This document shows, in pieces, positions 10,501-17,860 of a stretch of 64,000 nt of DNA. The first letter of the stretch is position 1; the number at the start of each line of letters is the position of its first letter. Origin of the DNA: Hymenobacter sp. GOD-10R. GTDB taxonomy: Bacteria; Bacteroidota; Bacteroidia; Cytophagales; Hymenobacteraceae. The position numbers and the translations under genes are program-made. Under the pieces are notes generated by a model. The model searched no databases, was not told where the DNA came from, and saw nothing but the letters and a program-made list of their open reading frames with translations. Location of the stretch: contig NZ_CP141186.1 in the NCBI RefSeq assembly GCF_035609205.1, forward strand, positions 94,936-158,935. Direction: 5' to 3'.

Positions 10501-10765
10501 CTCATGGGCTATCGAAGATGGCTCGTTCCTGCGCGTGAACAACATCACGCTCGGCTATACCCTGCCGAAAGCGCTGACCACTCGCGCCAAGATTCAACAG
10601 CTGCGCTTCTACGTGACGCTGAACAACCTGTACACCTTCACGAATTACTCGGGCTTCGACCCCGAGGTGAACACCCGCCGCGGCACACCACTTACGCCCG
10701 GCGTCGACTATGCGGCCTACCCCCGCAGCCGTGGCTACCTCTTTGGTCTGAACCTTTCCCTGTAA
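7508..10765 (+). CDS. SusC/RagA-type TonB-dependent receptor, first pair
   Basis: An outer-membrane barrel that imports oligosaccharides using TonB energy, 1085 aa. A signal peptide (LVCVATLASAQQ) precedes a carboxypeptidase-regulatory-like domain (about 25-105, GTITSADRNEALPGVTV). Next come the SusC-type plug (about 110-230, with DVVVIGYG, the SusC signature region, and LYVVDGIQV, VLKDAASTAIYGARGANGVV) and the beta barrel to the end. The C-terminus (SRGYLFGLNLSL) ends in an aromatic/hydrophobic strand as expected for barrel assembly. The susD partner starts 19 bp later. Transcription likely starts in the long region upstream, which contains the operator candidates. Confidence 0.96.
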   Translation: MRNHLLLLTPLVCVATLASAQQTRRIQGTITSADRNEALPGVTVVVQGTTVGTTTDGKGQFNLSVPAGATALRISYVGFVSQDVQLSDKTNFTIKLETDSKTLDDVVVIGYGEIARSEVTGAVSSVNAQQIKDIPVNSAAEALTGRLAGVQVTTSEGTPGADARVRVRGGGSITQDNSPLYVVDGIQVENALSVISPQDIKSVDVLKDAASTAIYGARGANGVVIITTKKGFEGRTTVTYNGFAGFRKITKTLDVLKPGEFIDLQYERASRSSADLASFRSLYGSRNYTGDTLNLARQSPFTDWQKEVFGRDAFQQTHNVTVAGGGKGTTFSLSLTYNREQGIQLQSDYNRKLVNFRFDHKASDKFRFGFNVRANDQNTLGAGTASGGLSSSSRLKNTVQYRPFTNNLGSGVSIDPTQPDEEYYLLSGGSSGLINPIVIAQSEYRRNNSRLANASAFASFNILKNLTLRSTVGIDYLNSRAEAFNNKTTGVARQNGGFPTASLNTGSQVTLNNSNVLTYNIQKGKHTFDALVGHEVYQTQSTSLNASVFYLPLDITPTSVFANLNQAQAPAGFIQPSPTTSDEPNRILSGFTRLNYSFDDKYLITATMRADGSSKFGPGNKVGVFPAASVAWRLSKEPFMQSLTKVSDLKLRLSYGLAGNNRIGSNLYQRSFTTSGVEYAIDGGRTPGLAANSLAYSDLKWESTTSRNVGIDLALFDNRVQFTADAYLNHTYDLLVAQPITPTSGYTSQLRNIGKTSNRGLELQLSGNVIQTPEFSWTATYNMSFNRNRVEDLGGQPYLPGINSGWTSDTGQDYWVAPGQPVGMMYGYVSDGFYTVDDFNATQATNGTWSYVLKEGVPSNNGVVADNIGTSVNGIIQPTPGAIKFKDINGDGVVNTNDRTIIGNANPKFTGGLNQQFTYKGFDASVFLNFVYGNDIYNANKIDFTSAYLPNQNMLGLVRDRWRTVNADGVAVNDPDGLRELNKDAKIWRPTRGRYLLHSWAIEDGSFLRVNNITLGYTLPKALTTRAKIQQLRFYVTLNNLYTFTNYSGFDPEVNTRRGTPLTPGVDYAAYPRSRGYLFGLNLSL

Positions 10766-10784
10766 GCTCCCACCGCTACTTCAT

Positions 10785-12614
10785 ATGAAACGTTATTTTT
10801 TCCGCGCCCTCTTGGCTGCGACTTCCTTGGCGGCGGCAGCAGGCACTTTCTCCTGCAAAGACTACCTCGACGTTCTTCCGGGTTCGGCCTACACAAACGA
10901 GATGACGTTCAACAGCGTCTCCAACGTGAATAGCGCCGTCATCGGAGCCTACGACCCACTTTCTGGCGACAACGGCTACGGCGTGCGGCTTTCAACGGGC
11001 TATGCCTATGACACCGATGAAGGCCAGAACCGCGCTGGCGCGCCAGACGGTGGCAGCCGCGACGTGAATCGTTACCGAGTCACGGCTGGTACCACAGAGC
11101 TAACGGCGCCGTTTAACACCCTGTATCAAGGTGTGGAGCGGGCGAATATCTGCATCGAGCAGATTCCCAAAATGGCCCTGTTTACGAGCGGCACGCTGCA
11201 GGAGCAACAGCAGCTACGCCGGCTGTATGCTGAGTCTTTGGCGTTGCGCGCACTCTACTACTTGGAAATTACGCGCAACTGGGGCGATGTGCCGGCCCCT
11301 TTCGAGCCGGCGCCACTGAACGGTGATGTCGCCATTGCGTCTACCGACCGCAACATCATCTACGACCGACTACTAGACGACCTAGGTCTAGCTTCACGCT
11401 ACTTGCCCTGGCGCAATCAGGCTGATTATAATGCGTATGAACGCTTCACGAAAGGGGCCGTGAAAGCTTTGCGCGCACGCATTGCCTTATACCGCGGCGG
11501 CTACCAGTCGCGGGAGGGCAAGATGGTGCGCGCCGGCGACTACCTTGATGCGTACCGCGTTGCGCGGGCCGAGTGCGATACGCTCATCCGCAACCGCGAC
11601 CAGCATACGCTCAATCCTAGCTTTGAAACCATCTGGCGCAACGTTTCGGGGCTGAAGTTTGACACGCAGTACGGCGAAATCATGTTTGAGGTAGCCATGG
11701 GCTCGGGCTCGGCGGCTTCCGACAGCAAGCTAGGTTTCAACAACGGACCGCGTCTCTCGCAGCTCTCGCGCTGGGGCCAGACGGGTGGGGCCATCAGCAT
11801 TCTGCCCACCTACTTCTACGCCTTCGACTCCACCGACACCCGCCGGGATGTGACCATCACCCTGTACCGGTCCGTGGATGCTACGCCCAACACCCTCAAC
11901 AGCGTGACGGCCACTAGCATCACTGACGGCAAGTTCCGCCGCGACTGGCGCGTGCCGCTGCTGTCCGGCACCTCACAGAACCTAGGGATGAACTGGCCCG
12001 TGGTGCGCTTTGCCGATGTGCTGCTGATGTTTGCCGAAGCCCAAAATGAGTTGGCCGGCCCAACGGCGGCTTACAATGGCACCACGCCGGTGCAAGCCTT
12101 GGAAGAAGTTCGGAAAAGAGCCTTCCCTGCCGCCACTTACAAGGCGCTGCCCGTTAGTCAGACGGGAACGAAAGATGCCTTCTTCACAGCGCTGGTGAAC
12201 GAGCGGTGGCTGGAGTTTGGCGGGGAAAGCATCCGCAAGTACGACCTGATTCGCTGGAATTTGCTGGCTACCAAGATTGCTGAGACCAAAGCCAACCTGA
12301 CTGCCTTCATGAGTGGCACGGGGGCTTACGCCAGGGTGCCGCAGTACCTGTATGAGTACAACATCATGCCGGAGCAGCTGCGCTACGCCCGTTCCTTATA
12401 CCGGCCTGCGCCCAGCACGGCCACTACCTTCAACGTGACCGTGAACGGCACGACTTACGCCGCTCGGCGCGTGAGCTGGCGACAAGCCGTGACGGCCACC
12501 AGCATTGCCGACGTAGCCTCGGCCTACGTGCCCGGCACCGGCGACGAATTGCTCGCCTTCCCACAGACCGTCGTGGATACCAATCCGAACCTGAAGCAGA
12601 ACTACGGCTACTAG
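10785..12614 (+). CDS. SusD/RagB-type outer-membrane lipoprotein, first pair
   Basis: The surface glycan-binding lid of the first SusCD transporter, 609 aa. The N-terminus is a lipoprotein signal with lipobox GTFSC (Cys near residue 24). It is followed by the SusD tetratricopeptide core (YAESLALRALYYLEITRNWGDVP) and the C-terminal RagB/SusD region (NERWLEFGGESIRKYDLIRWN). The 19-bp gap to susC indicates co-transcription. A strong terminator hairpin follows at 12651, so this pair probably forms its own transcription unit within the locus. Confidence 0.96.
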   Translation: MKRYFFRALLAATSLAAAAGTFSCKDYLDVLPGSAYTNEMTFNSVSNVNSAVIGAYDPLSGDNGYGVRLSTGYAYDTDEGQNRAGAPDGGSRDVNRYRVTAGTTELTAPFNTLYQGVERANICIEQIPKMALFTSGTLQEQQQLRRLYAESLALRALYYLEITRNWGDVPAPFEPAPLNGDVAIASTDRNIIYDRLLDDLGLASRYLPWRNQADYNAYERFTKGAVKALRARIALYRGGYQSREGKMVRAGDYLDAYRVARAECDTLIRNRDQHTLNPSFETIWRNVSGLKFDTQYGEIMFEVAMGSGSAASDSKLGFNNGPRLSQLSRWGQTGGAISILPTYFYAFDSTDTRRDVTITLYRSVDATPNTLNSVTATSITDGKFRRDWRVPLLSGTSQNLGMNWPVVRFADVLLMFAEAQNELAGPTAAYNGTTPVQALEEVRKRAFPAATYKALPVSQTGTKDAFFTALVNERWLEFGGESIRKYDLIRWNLLATKIAETKANLTAFMSGTGAYARVPQYLYEYNIMPEQLRYARSLYRPAPSTATTFNVTVNGTTYAARRVSWRQAVTATSIADVASAYVPGTGDELLAFPQTVVDTNPNLKQNYGY

Positions 12615-12650
12615 TGGCCCTCGCGGTGGGACGCAGGAAAGCCACTACCT

Positions 12651-12698
12651 AGGCAGCCTTGTAAGGGAATTCTTTATAAGGCTGCCTTTTATTTTTTA
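12651..12698 (+). terminator. Intrinsic terminator after the first susD
   Basis: Arms AGGCAGCCTT (12651-12660) and AAGGCTGCCT (12678-12687) are followed by a T-rich tract (TTTATTTTTT). This is a textbook intrinsic terminator and separates the two SusCD pairs. Confidence 0.85.
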
Positions 12699-12827
12699 AG
12701 CCTAGCTGGGCTCTTCTACAGCTCTAATAGCTTGCGCGATTCGCGAAAATCGCCTAAGCTATAATGGGGCCGGTATCGACACTAACAATCTTTCTCACAC
12801 ACAGCGCCCACTAAAATCCCCACTATT

Positions 12828-15800
12828 ATGAGAAGAAAACTACTTTTACCAATGAGGCTAACGCCTGCTCGCCCCACGGGAGCTTGGCGAAACCTAACCT
12901 GTACATCATTTCTTTCGCTGTTTTTGGTGGCTACTTGCCCGTCGGTTTCGCTGGCGCGTGGCAGCCACGAAGCGAATGAATGGGCAGCCGAAGAGGCTGC
13001 CCATTCATTCGCTGACCGGGTGATAACCGGTTTTGTGACCGACGAGAAAAATGAGCCGTTGCCCGGCGTGACCGTCGTGGTAAAAAGCACAAAGCAGGGC
13101 GCGACCACCGATGTAGCCGGCAAGTTTCAGGTGACGGTGCCCGAAACCGGCGAGGTGGTGCTTACTTTTTCCTACATCGGCTACAAAAGCCAGGACATAG
13201 TGGTCGGCAATCGGAAAACGATTACACTGGCCCTAGCTCCCTCCACTAATGCCGTCGACGAGGTCGTGGTAATCGGCTACGGGGCCGTGCGCAAGAAGGA
13301 CCTGACCGGAGCTGTATCCCAACTCAAGGGCGAGGAGCTGAAGGAAATTCCGGCCGCCAACGTGCTAGAAGCTGCCCAGGGCAAGATTGCGGGGGCCGAT
13401 ATCACCCGGAGCAGTGGTCAGACTGGGGCGGCCGTCAACATTAATATCCGCGGCAACCGCTCTATCGGCGGCAATAACTCGCCCCTGATTATTGTCGATG
13501 GCATTCAGTACAACAGTCTGCAGGACATCAACGCCAACGACATCGAGACGATGGACGTGCTGAAAGATGCCTCGTCGACTGCCATTTATGGCTCGCGCGG
13601 TTCGAACGGCGTCATTCTGATTACCACCAAAAAGGGCAAGTCGAGCAAGCCGGAAATCTCCTTTAACACCTACGCGGGCGTTTCGGAGGTCACGATGTAC
13701 CCAAAGGCCATGGACCTGTACGGCTACCGTGACCTGAAGCGCGAAGCGTGGCGCGCGGCCGGCGTGTGGAAGAGCCCGGCCGACGACCCCGCCATTTTCA
13801 CCAACGGAGCCGAGTACCAGGCGTTGCAGGATGGCGTGTGGACGGACTTTCAGGATGAGCTCATTCACAACGGCTTCCAACAAGATTATCAAGTGGGCGT
13901 GCGGGCCGGTACCGACCGCCTGAAGGGGTACGTTTCCGTCGACTACTTCAACGAAAAGGGTATCCTGAAAATGGATGAACTGAAGCGCTACACCGGCCGC
14001 CTCAACGTCGACTTCATCGCCACCGATTGGCTGAAGGTGGGCCTGCAAAGCCAGCTGACGTACTACAACCAAAGCGTGCGGCGCGACCCGCTGAACCAAG
14101 CCAACAAGATCAGTCCCCTAGGTCCGCTCTACGACGCCAACGGCAATTTCAACTTTATCATGCTGGACGGCCAAACCGCCAGCCCCCTTTCGGACGAGCA
14201 ACCGAATGTGTTTAAGGGGCAGGTGCTGACCACGCGCACGCTGACCAACGGCTACGTGGAACTGACGCCCGTGCAGGGCCTCATGATTCGCAGCACGCTA
14301 GGGGTCAACCTGTCGTCGGCGCGCGACGGCGCGTATATGTCGCCCAAATCCATCGACCGGTCACTCTCGGGCAAGTCGCTGGCTACGTACAACACCAGCA
14401 ACAGCCGTGGCATCAACTGGGAAAACGTGGCTACTTACCAGCGGGAGTTTGGCAAGCACGCCCTCACCGTGACGGGCATCGCCAGCTACCTAGGTAACAC
14501 CTCCGACAACGCAGCGGCCTCGGGCGTCAACCAGTTGCTGCCTTCGCAGCTTTTCTACGCGCTGGGTAGCGCCACCGAGGAAATCAAGATCAACTCGGCT
14601 TATTCGCAGAACAACCTGGTATCGTTTGCGGCACGCATCAACTACGCTTTCCGCGACCGATATTTGCTGACGGTGACGGCCCGCGAAGACGGATCGTCGA
14701 AGCTGGCGGTGGGCAACAAATGGACGTTCTTTCCGTCGGCCGCCCTCGCTTGGCGTATTGTGGATGAACCGTTTATGCAGGGTATCAAAGGTCTGACCGA
14801 CCTAAAGCTGCGCACCAGCTACGGCGTGGCCGGCAACGACCCTTCCGGGCCCTATGCCACCCAGACCACGCTCACGCGCATTGCCTTTGGCTACGACGAC
14901 GTGCCGTATCCGGCCTACACGTTTTCGCGCAACGTGGGCAACGCGGCCCTCGGTTGGGAGCTGTCGTACACCAAGAACATCGGCTTAGATGTGGGTGTAT
15001 TCAATGGCCGGCTGGCGGGTTCTGTCGACTACTACGACACCCGCACCCGCGACCTGCTGCTGGATCGGGGCCTACCTCCCACGACGGGCGTAACCACGGT
15101 GAAGCAGAACATCGGCCGCACGCGCAACCGGGGCGTGGAAGTCTCGCTGACCAGCACCAACATCAAAGCCAAAGACCTGACCTGGACCAGCACGCTCACC
15201 TTTACGCGCAACAAAGAGGAGATTACCGAACTCGTAACCAATGGCAACGACGTGGGCAATGGCTGGTTTATCGGGCAGCCCATCAGCGTGCACTACGACT
15301 ACGAGAAGCTAGGTATCTGGCAAACTAATGAAGCCGACCAGGCCGCCAAAATCCAGCCCACCCAGGTGCCGGGCGAAATCAAGGTAAAGGACCAGAATGG
15401 CGACGGCAAGATTGACGCCATCAACGACCGGATCATCTTGGGCAGCCCGCGCCCGAAGTGGAGCGGCGGTCTTGATAACACGATACGCTACAAGGGCTTT
15501 GACCTGAACTTCTTCATCTACGCCCGCATCGGCCAGATGATTAACTCCGACCGCTCGGCGCGCTTCGACTACCAGGGCATTGGCAACAGCACGGCCGGCC
15601 TCGACTATTGGACGCCCGAAAACCCGACCAATGCCTACCCGCGCCCCAACAAGAACGGGGGCGGGAAATACCTCTCCACGCTGGCTTACCAGAACGGCTC
15701 GTTTGGCCGCATCCGGAATGTTACGATCGGCTACAACTTCTCTAAGACGTTGCTGCCCAAGGCGATTAGCGGGGTTCGGTTGTACGTGACGGGCAAGAAC

Positions 15801-15902
15801 CTGTACACCTTCACCAAGCTAAACTACGACCCGGAGCGGGGCGGCGGCGAAAGCTTCCCCATGACCAAGCTGTATGTAGTTGGTCTGAATGCCACGTTCT
15901 AA
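12828..15902 (+). CDS. SusC/RagA-type TonB-dependent receptor, second pair
   Basis: A second, distinct SusC-type importer, 1024 aa. The N-terminus has a long basic leader and a signal-like hydrophobic segment (SFLSLFLVATCPSVSLA). Then come a carboxypeptidase-regulatory-like domain (about 65-145, GFVTDEKNEPLPGVTV), the plug (DEVVVIGYGAVRKKDLTGAV, LIIVDGIQY, VLKDASSTAIYGSRGSNGV) and the barrel. A 19-bp perfect inverted repeat lies inside the coding region at 12971-13013, between the signal peptide and the first domain. The start at 12828 gives the long leader; an internal Met at residue 9 is an alternative. The susD partner follows after 21 bp. It is probably regulated separately from the first pair, given the terminator upstream. 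Confidence 0.95.
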   Translation: MRRKLLLPMRLTPARPTGAWRNLTCTSFLSLFLVATCPSVSLARGSHEANEWAAEEAAHSFADRVITGFVTDEKNEPLPGVTVVVKSTKQGATTDVAGKFQVTVPETGEVVLTFSYIGYKSQDIVVGNRKTITLALAPSTNAVDEVVVIGYGAVRKKDLTGAVSQLKGEELKEIPAANVLEAAQGKIAGADITRSSGQTGAAVNINIRGNRSIGGNNSPLIIVDGIQYNSLQDINANDIETMDVLKDASSTAIYGSRGSNGVILITTKKGKSSKPEISFNTYAGVSEVTMYPKAMDLYGYRDLKREAWRAAGVWKSPADDPAIFTNGAEYQALQDGVWTDFQDELIHNGFQQDYQVGVRAGTDRLKGYVSVDYFNEKGILKMDELKRYTGRLNVDFIATDWLKVGLQSQLTYYNQSVRRDPLNQANKISPLGPLYDANGNFNFIMLDGQTASPLSDEQPNVFKGQVLTTRTLTNGYVELTPVQGLMIRSTLGVNLSSARDGAYMSPKSIDRSLSGKSLATYNTSNSRGINWENVATYQREFGKHALTVTGIASYLGNTSDNAAASGVNQLLPSQLFYALGSATEEIKINSAYSQNNLVSFAARINYAFRDRYLLTVTAREDGSSKLAVGNKWTFFPSAALAWRIVDEPFMQGIKGLTDLKLRTSYGVAGNDPSGPYATQTTLTRIAFGYDDVPYPAYTFSRNVGNAALGWELSYTKNIGLDVGVFNGRLAGSVDYYDTRTRDLLLDRGLPPTTGVTTVKQNIGRTRNRGVEVSLTSTNIKAKDLTWTSTLTFTRNKEEITELVTNGNDVGNGWFIGQPISVHYDYEKLGIWQTNEADQAAKIQPTQVPGEIKVKDQNGDGKIDAINDRIILGSPRPKWSGGLDNTIRYKGFDLNFFIYARIGQMINSDRSARFDYQGIGNSTAGLDYWTPENPTNAYPRPNKNGGGKYLSTLAYQNGSFGRIRNVTIGYNFSKTLLPKAISGVRLYVTGKNLYTFTKLNYDPERGGGESFPMTKLYVVGLNATF
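12971..13013 (+). repeat. Perfect 19-bp hairpin inside the second susC
   Basis: Arm AGCGAATGAATGGGCAGCC (12971-12989), a five-base loop (12990-12994), and the exact complement (12995-13013). It encodes a peptide of about 14 residues rich in Glu and Ala just after the signal peptide. The stem begins about 143 nt into the message and would form a very stable RNA hairpin. Confidence 0.8.
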
Positions 15903-15923
15903 CCCTAGCATCCCATCCATCCC

Positions 15924-17567
15924 ATGAAAGCTTTTTTCACTAAAAAGGGGGTGCTAACCCTCTCCTTGCTCACGCTGTTTTCGTGCGACAAAACGCTCGA
16001 GGAATATAACCCGAGCGGGCTGACCGCCGACACCGTGTACACCACGCCCGAGGGCTTCGAAACCTTGGTCAATGCGGCGTATTCGTACCAGCGCTGGTGG
16101 TACGGCAAGGAGGAAGCCCACAACATTGCCGAAATGGGCACCGACATCTGGACCAGTGCCTCTGGTGACACCGACCGAGGCCTGAGCCAGTACCTCAACC
16201 TGCAAGGCACCAATACGTACCTGGCCACCGAATGGCGCGAGCTGTACGCGGCCGTGAACCTGTGCAACGGCGGCCTAGCCCGCATTGACAAAGCCGGCCT
16301 CTCGGCCACGCTGCGGCCCATTCGGGAGGGCGAGCTGCGGTTTCTGCGCGCCTTCTACTACTGGCACATCGTGGAAACCTGGGGCGGCGTGCACTTCACC
16401 ACTGAGGAAACCAGTGGGGTAGTTTCTACCGCTAACCGCACGCCCGAAAGTACGTTTTACGAGCTGATTATCTCAGACTTACTCGCAGCCGTCGACAAGC
16501 TGCCCGCTACCCAGCCGCAATATGGCAAAGTGACCAAAGGCGCCGCGCAGGCCTTTCTGGCGCGCATTTACCTGACGCGGGGCATGAACCAGGAAGCCCT
16601 GACTATGGCCCAGGCGGTAATAGCCAACACTGCGTATCGGCTCGAACCCAACTACGCTGACCTGTGGAAGATGAGCAATCTGAAAACCCGGGAAGCCATC
16701 TACGTCGTGGATTACTCGTCTAACCTAGCTCTCAACGACCTCGCTAACACCACGTTTAACCCCTACGGACACGGCCGAGGCGGCAACAACGCCCACTTGC
16801 TGTACATCATGAAGTACGACGACCGGCCCGGCATGGTGCGCGACATCCCGAACGGGCGTCCCTTCAACCGCTACATGCCCACCCGCTTCCTGCTCGATTT
16901 GTACAGCACCAACGACGCCCGCTACGAAGGTTCCTTCAACGAGGTGTGGTACGCCAACTCTACCACCCGGCCCGCCGGCATGGCCCTGGGCGACACGGCC
17001 GTGTACTGTACCCGCCGCGAAGTTCCGGATGCGTATGAGGCCACCCGCAAGTACCAGACGGTGGACCGCAGCAAGATCTACAACGCCAACGGCACGGTGA
17101 AAGACGGCCTGCGCTACCCTAGCCTCACCAAGTTTATGGACCCCACCCGGCCCAGCTTGAACGAAGCGCAAAGTGCCCGCGACGTATTCGTCATCCGACT
17201 GGCCGAAGTGTACCTGATTGCCGCCGAAGCGCAGCTGAAGCTAGGTAACACGCAAGCCGCTGCCGACTACGTGAACGTGCTGCGCACCCGCGCCGCCAAA
17301 CCCGGCCGCGCCGCCGCCATGCAGGTGAATGCCGCGCAAATGTCCCTGGACTTTATGCTGGATGAGCGGGCTCGTGAACTGGCCGGCGAGCAGCTCCGCT
17401 GGTTTGACCTAAAGCGCACCGGCAAGCTAGTGGACCGCATCAAACTCTACTCGCCAGATAATGCGGTGAACATTCAATCCTATCACACGCTACGGCCCAT
17501 TCCGCAAACGCAGCTAGATGCCGTGACCAACAAGAGTGAGTTCACGCAAAATCTTGGTTATCAATAG
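15924..17567 (+). CDS. SusD/RagB-type outer-membrane lipoprotein, second pair
   Basis: The partner of the second SusC, 547 aa. Its lipoprotein signal ends in lipobox TLFSC. The SusD core shows RFLRAFYYWHIVETWGGVHF and the C-terminal region shows LDERARELAGEQLRWFDLKRTGKL, both hallmark segments. It belongs to a different SusD subgroup from the first pair (shorter, different N-terminal motif KTLEEYNPSG). A perfect 12-bp hairpin follows directly at 17574, then the pectinesterase stump and the GH28 gene, so all three may share a transcript. Confidence 0.96.
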   Translation: MKAFFTKKGVLTLSLLTLFSCDKTLEEYNPSGLTADTVYTTPEGFETLVNAAYSYQRWWYGKEEAHNIAEMGTDIWTSASGDTDRGLSQYLNLQGTNTYLATEWRELYAAVNLCNGGLARIDKAGLSATLRPIREGELRFLRAFYYWHIVETWGGVHFTTEETSGVVSTANRTPESTFYELIISDLLAAVDKLPATQPQYGKVTKGAAQAFLARIYLTRGMNQEALTMAQAVIANTAYRLEPNYADLWKMSNLKTREAIYVVDYSSNLALNDLANTTFNPYGHGRGGNNAHLLYIMKYDDRPGMVRDIPNGRPFNRYMPTRFLLDLYSTNDARYEGSFNEVWYANSTTRPAGMALGDTAVYCTRREVPDAYEATRKYQTVDRSKIYNANGTVKDGLRYPSLTKFMDPTRPSLNEAQSARDVFVIRLAEVYLIAAEAQLKLGNTQAAADYVNVLRTRAAKPGRAAAMQVNAAQMSLDFMLDERARELAGEQLRWFDLKRTGKLVDRIKLYSPDNAVNIQSYHTLRPIPQTQLDAVTNKSEFTQNLGYQ

Positions 17568-17573
17568 GCCCAA

Positions 17574-17604
17574 TTGACTAACCTAGCTTTTATAGGTTAG
17601 TCAA
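17574..17604. repeat. 12-bp perfect hairpin after second susD
   Basis: TTGACTAACCTA and its exact complement are separated by seven bases. No T tract follows, so it may act as a processing or attenuation structure between susD and the downstream genes. Confidence 0.5.
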
Positions 17605-17611
17605 CTGTCCG

Positions 17612-17841
17612 TCATGCTGAGCCTGTTGAAGCATCTCCAGCCTGACAATGAAAAGACTGCCTACTACGCCGAGTACCAGTCGAAGGGTCCCGGTGCTAAC
17701 ACCAAAGACCGAGTGAAGTGGAGCAAACAGCTTACCAACAAGGAGGCCAAACAATACACGCTCAAAAACATCTTCGCGGGCGCTGAGCCTTGGCTGCCCG
17801 AAACAAAACCAACGCCGTCCTCAACGGCTGCCCAGCAATAG
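17612..17841 (+). pseudogene. C-terminal stump of a pectinesterase
   Basis: The 75-aa frame (from 17614) reads like the last about 60 residues of a CE8 pectin methylesterase: YYAEYQSKGPGANTKDRVKW, then QLTNKEAKQYTLKNIF and a Trp-Leu-Pro end. In intact enzymes this segment follows the catalytic beta helix, which is missing here. The first dozen codons derive from a repeat-like stretch (CGTCATGCTGAGCCTGTTGA), a kind of intergenic repeat I recall from Hymenobacter-type genomes. It looks as though a deletion joined such a repeat to the tail of the gene. It lies between susD and the polygalacturonase, where a demethylating enzyme would make sense. It cannot be catalytic. An independent small protein is possible but less likely. 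Confidence 0.75.
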
Positions 17842-17860
17842 CTCAACCTAGGTTTTCGCC

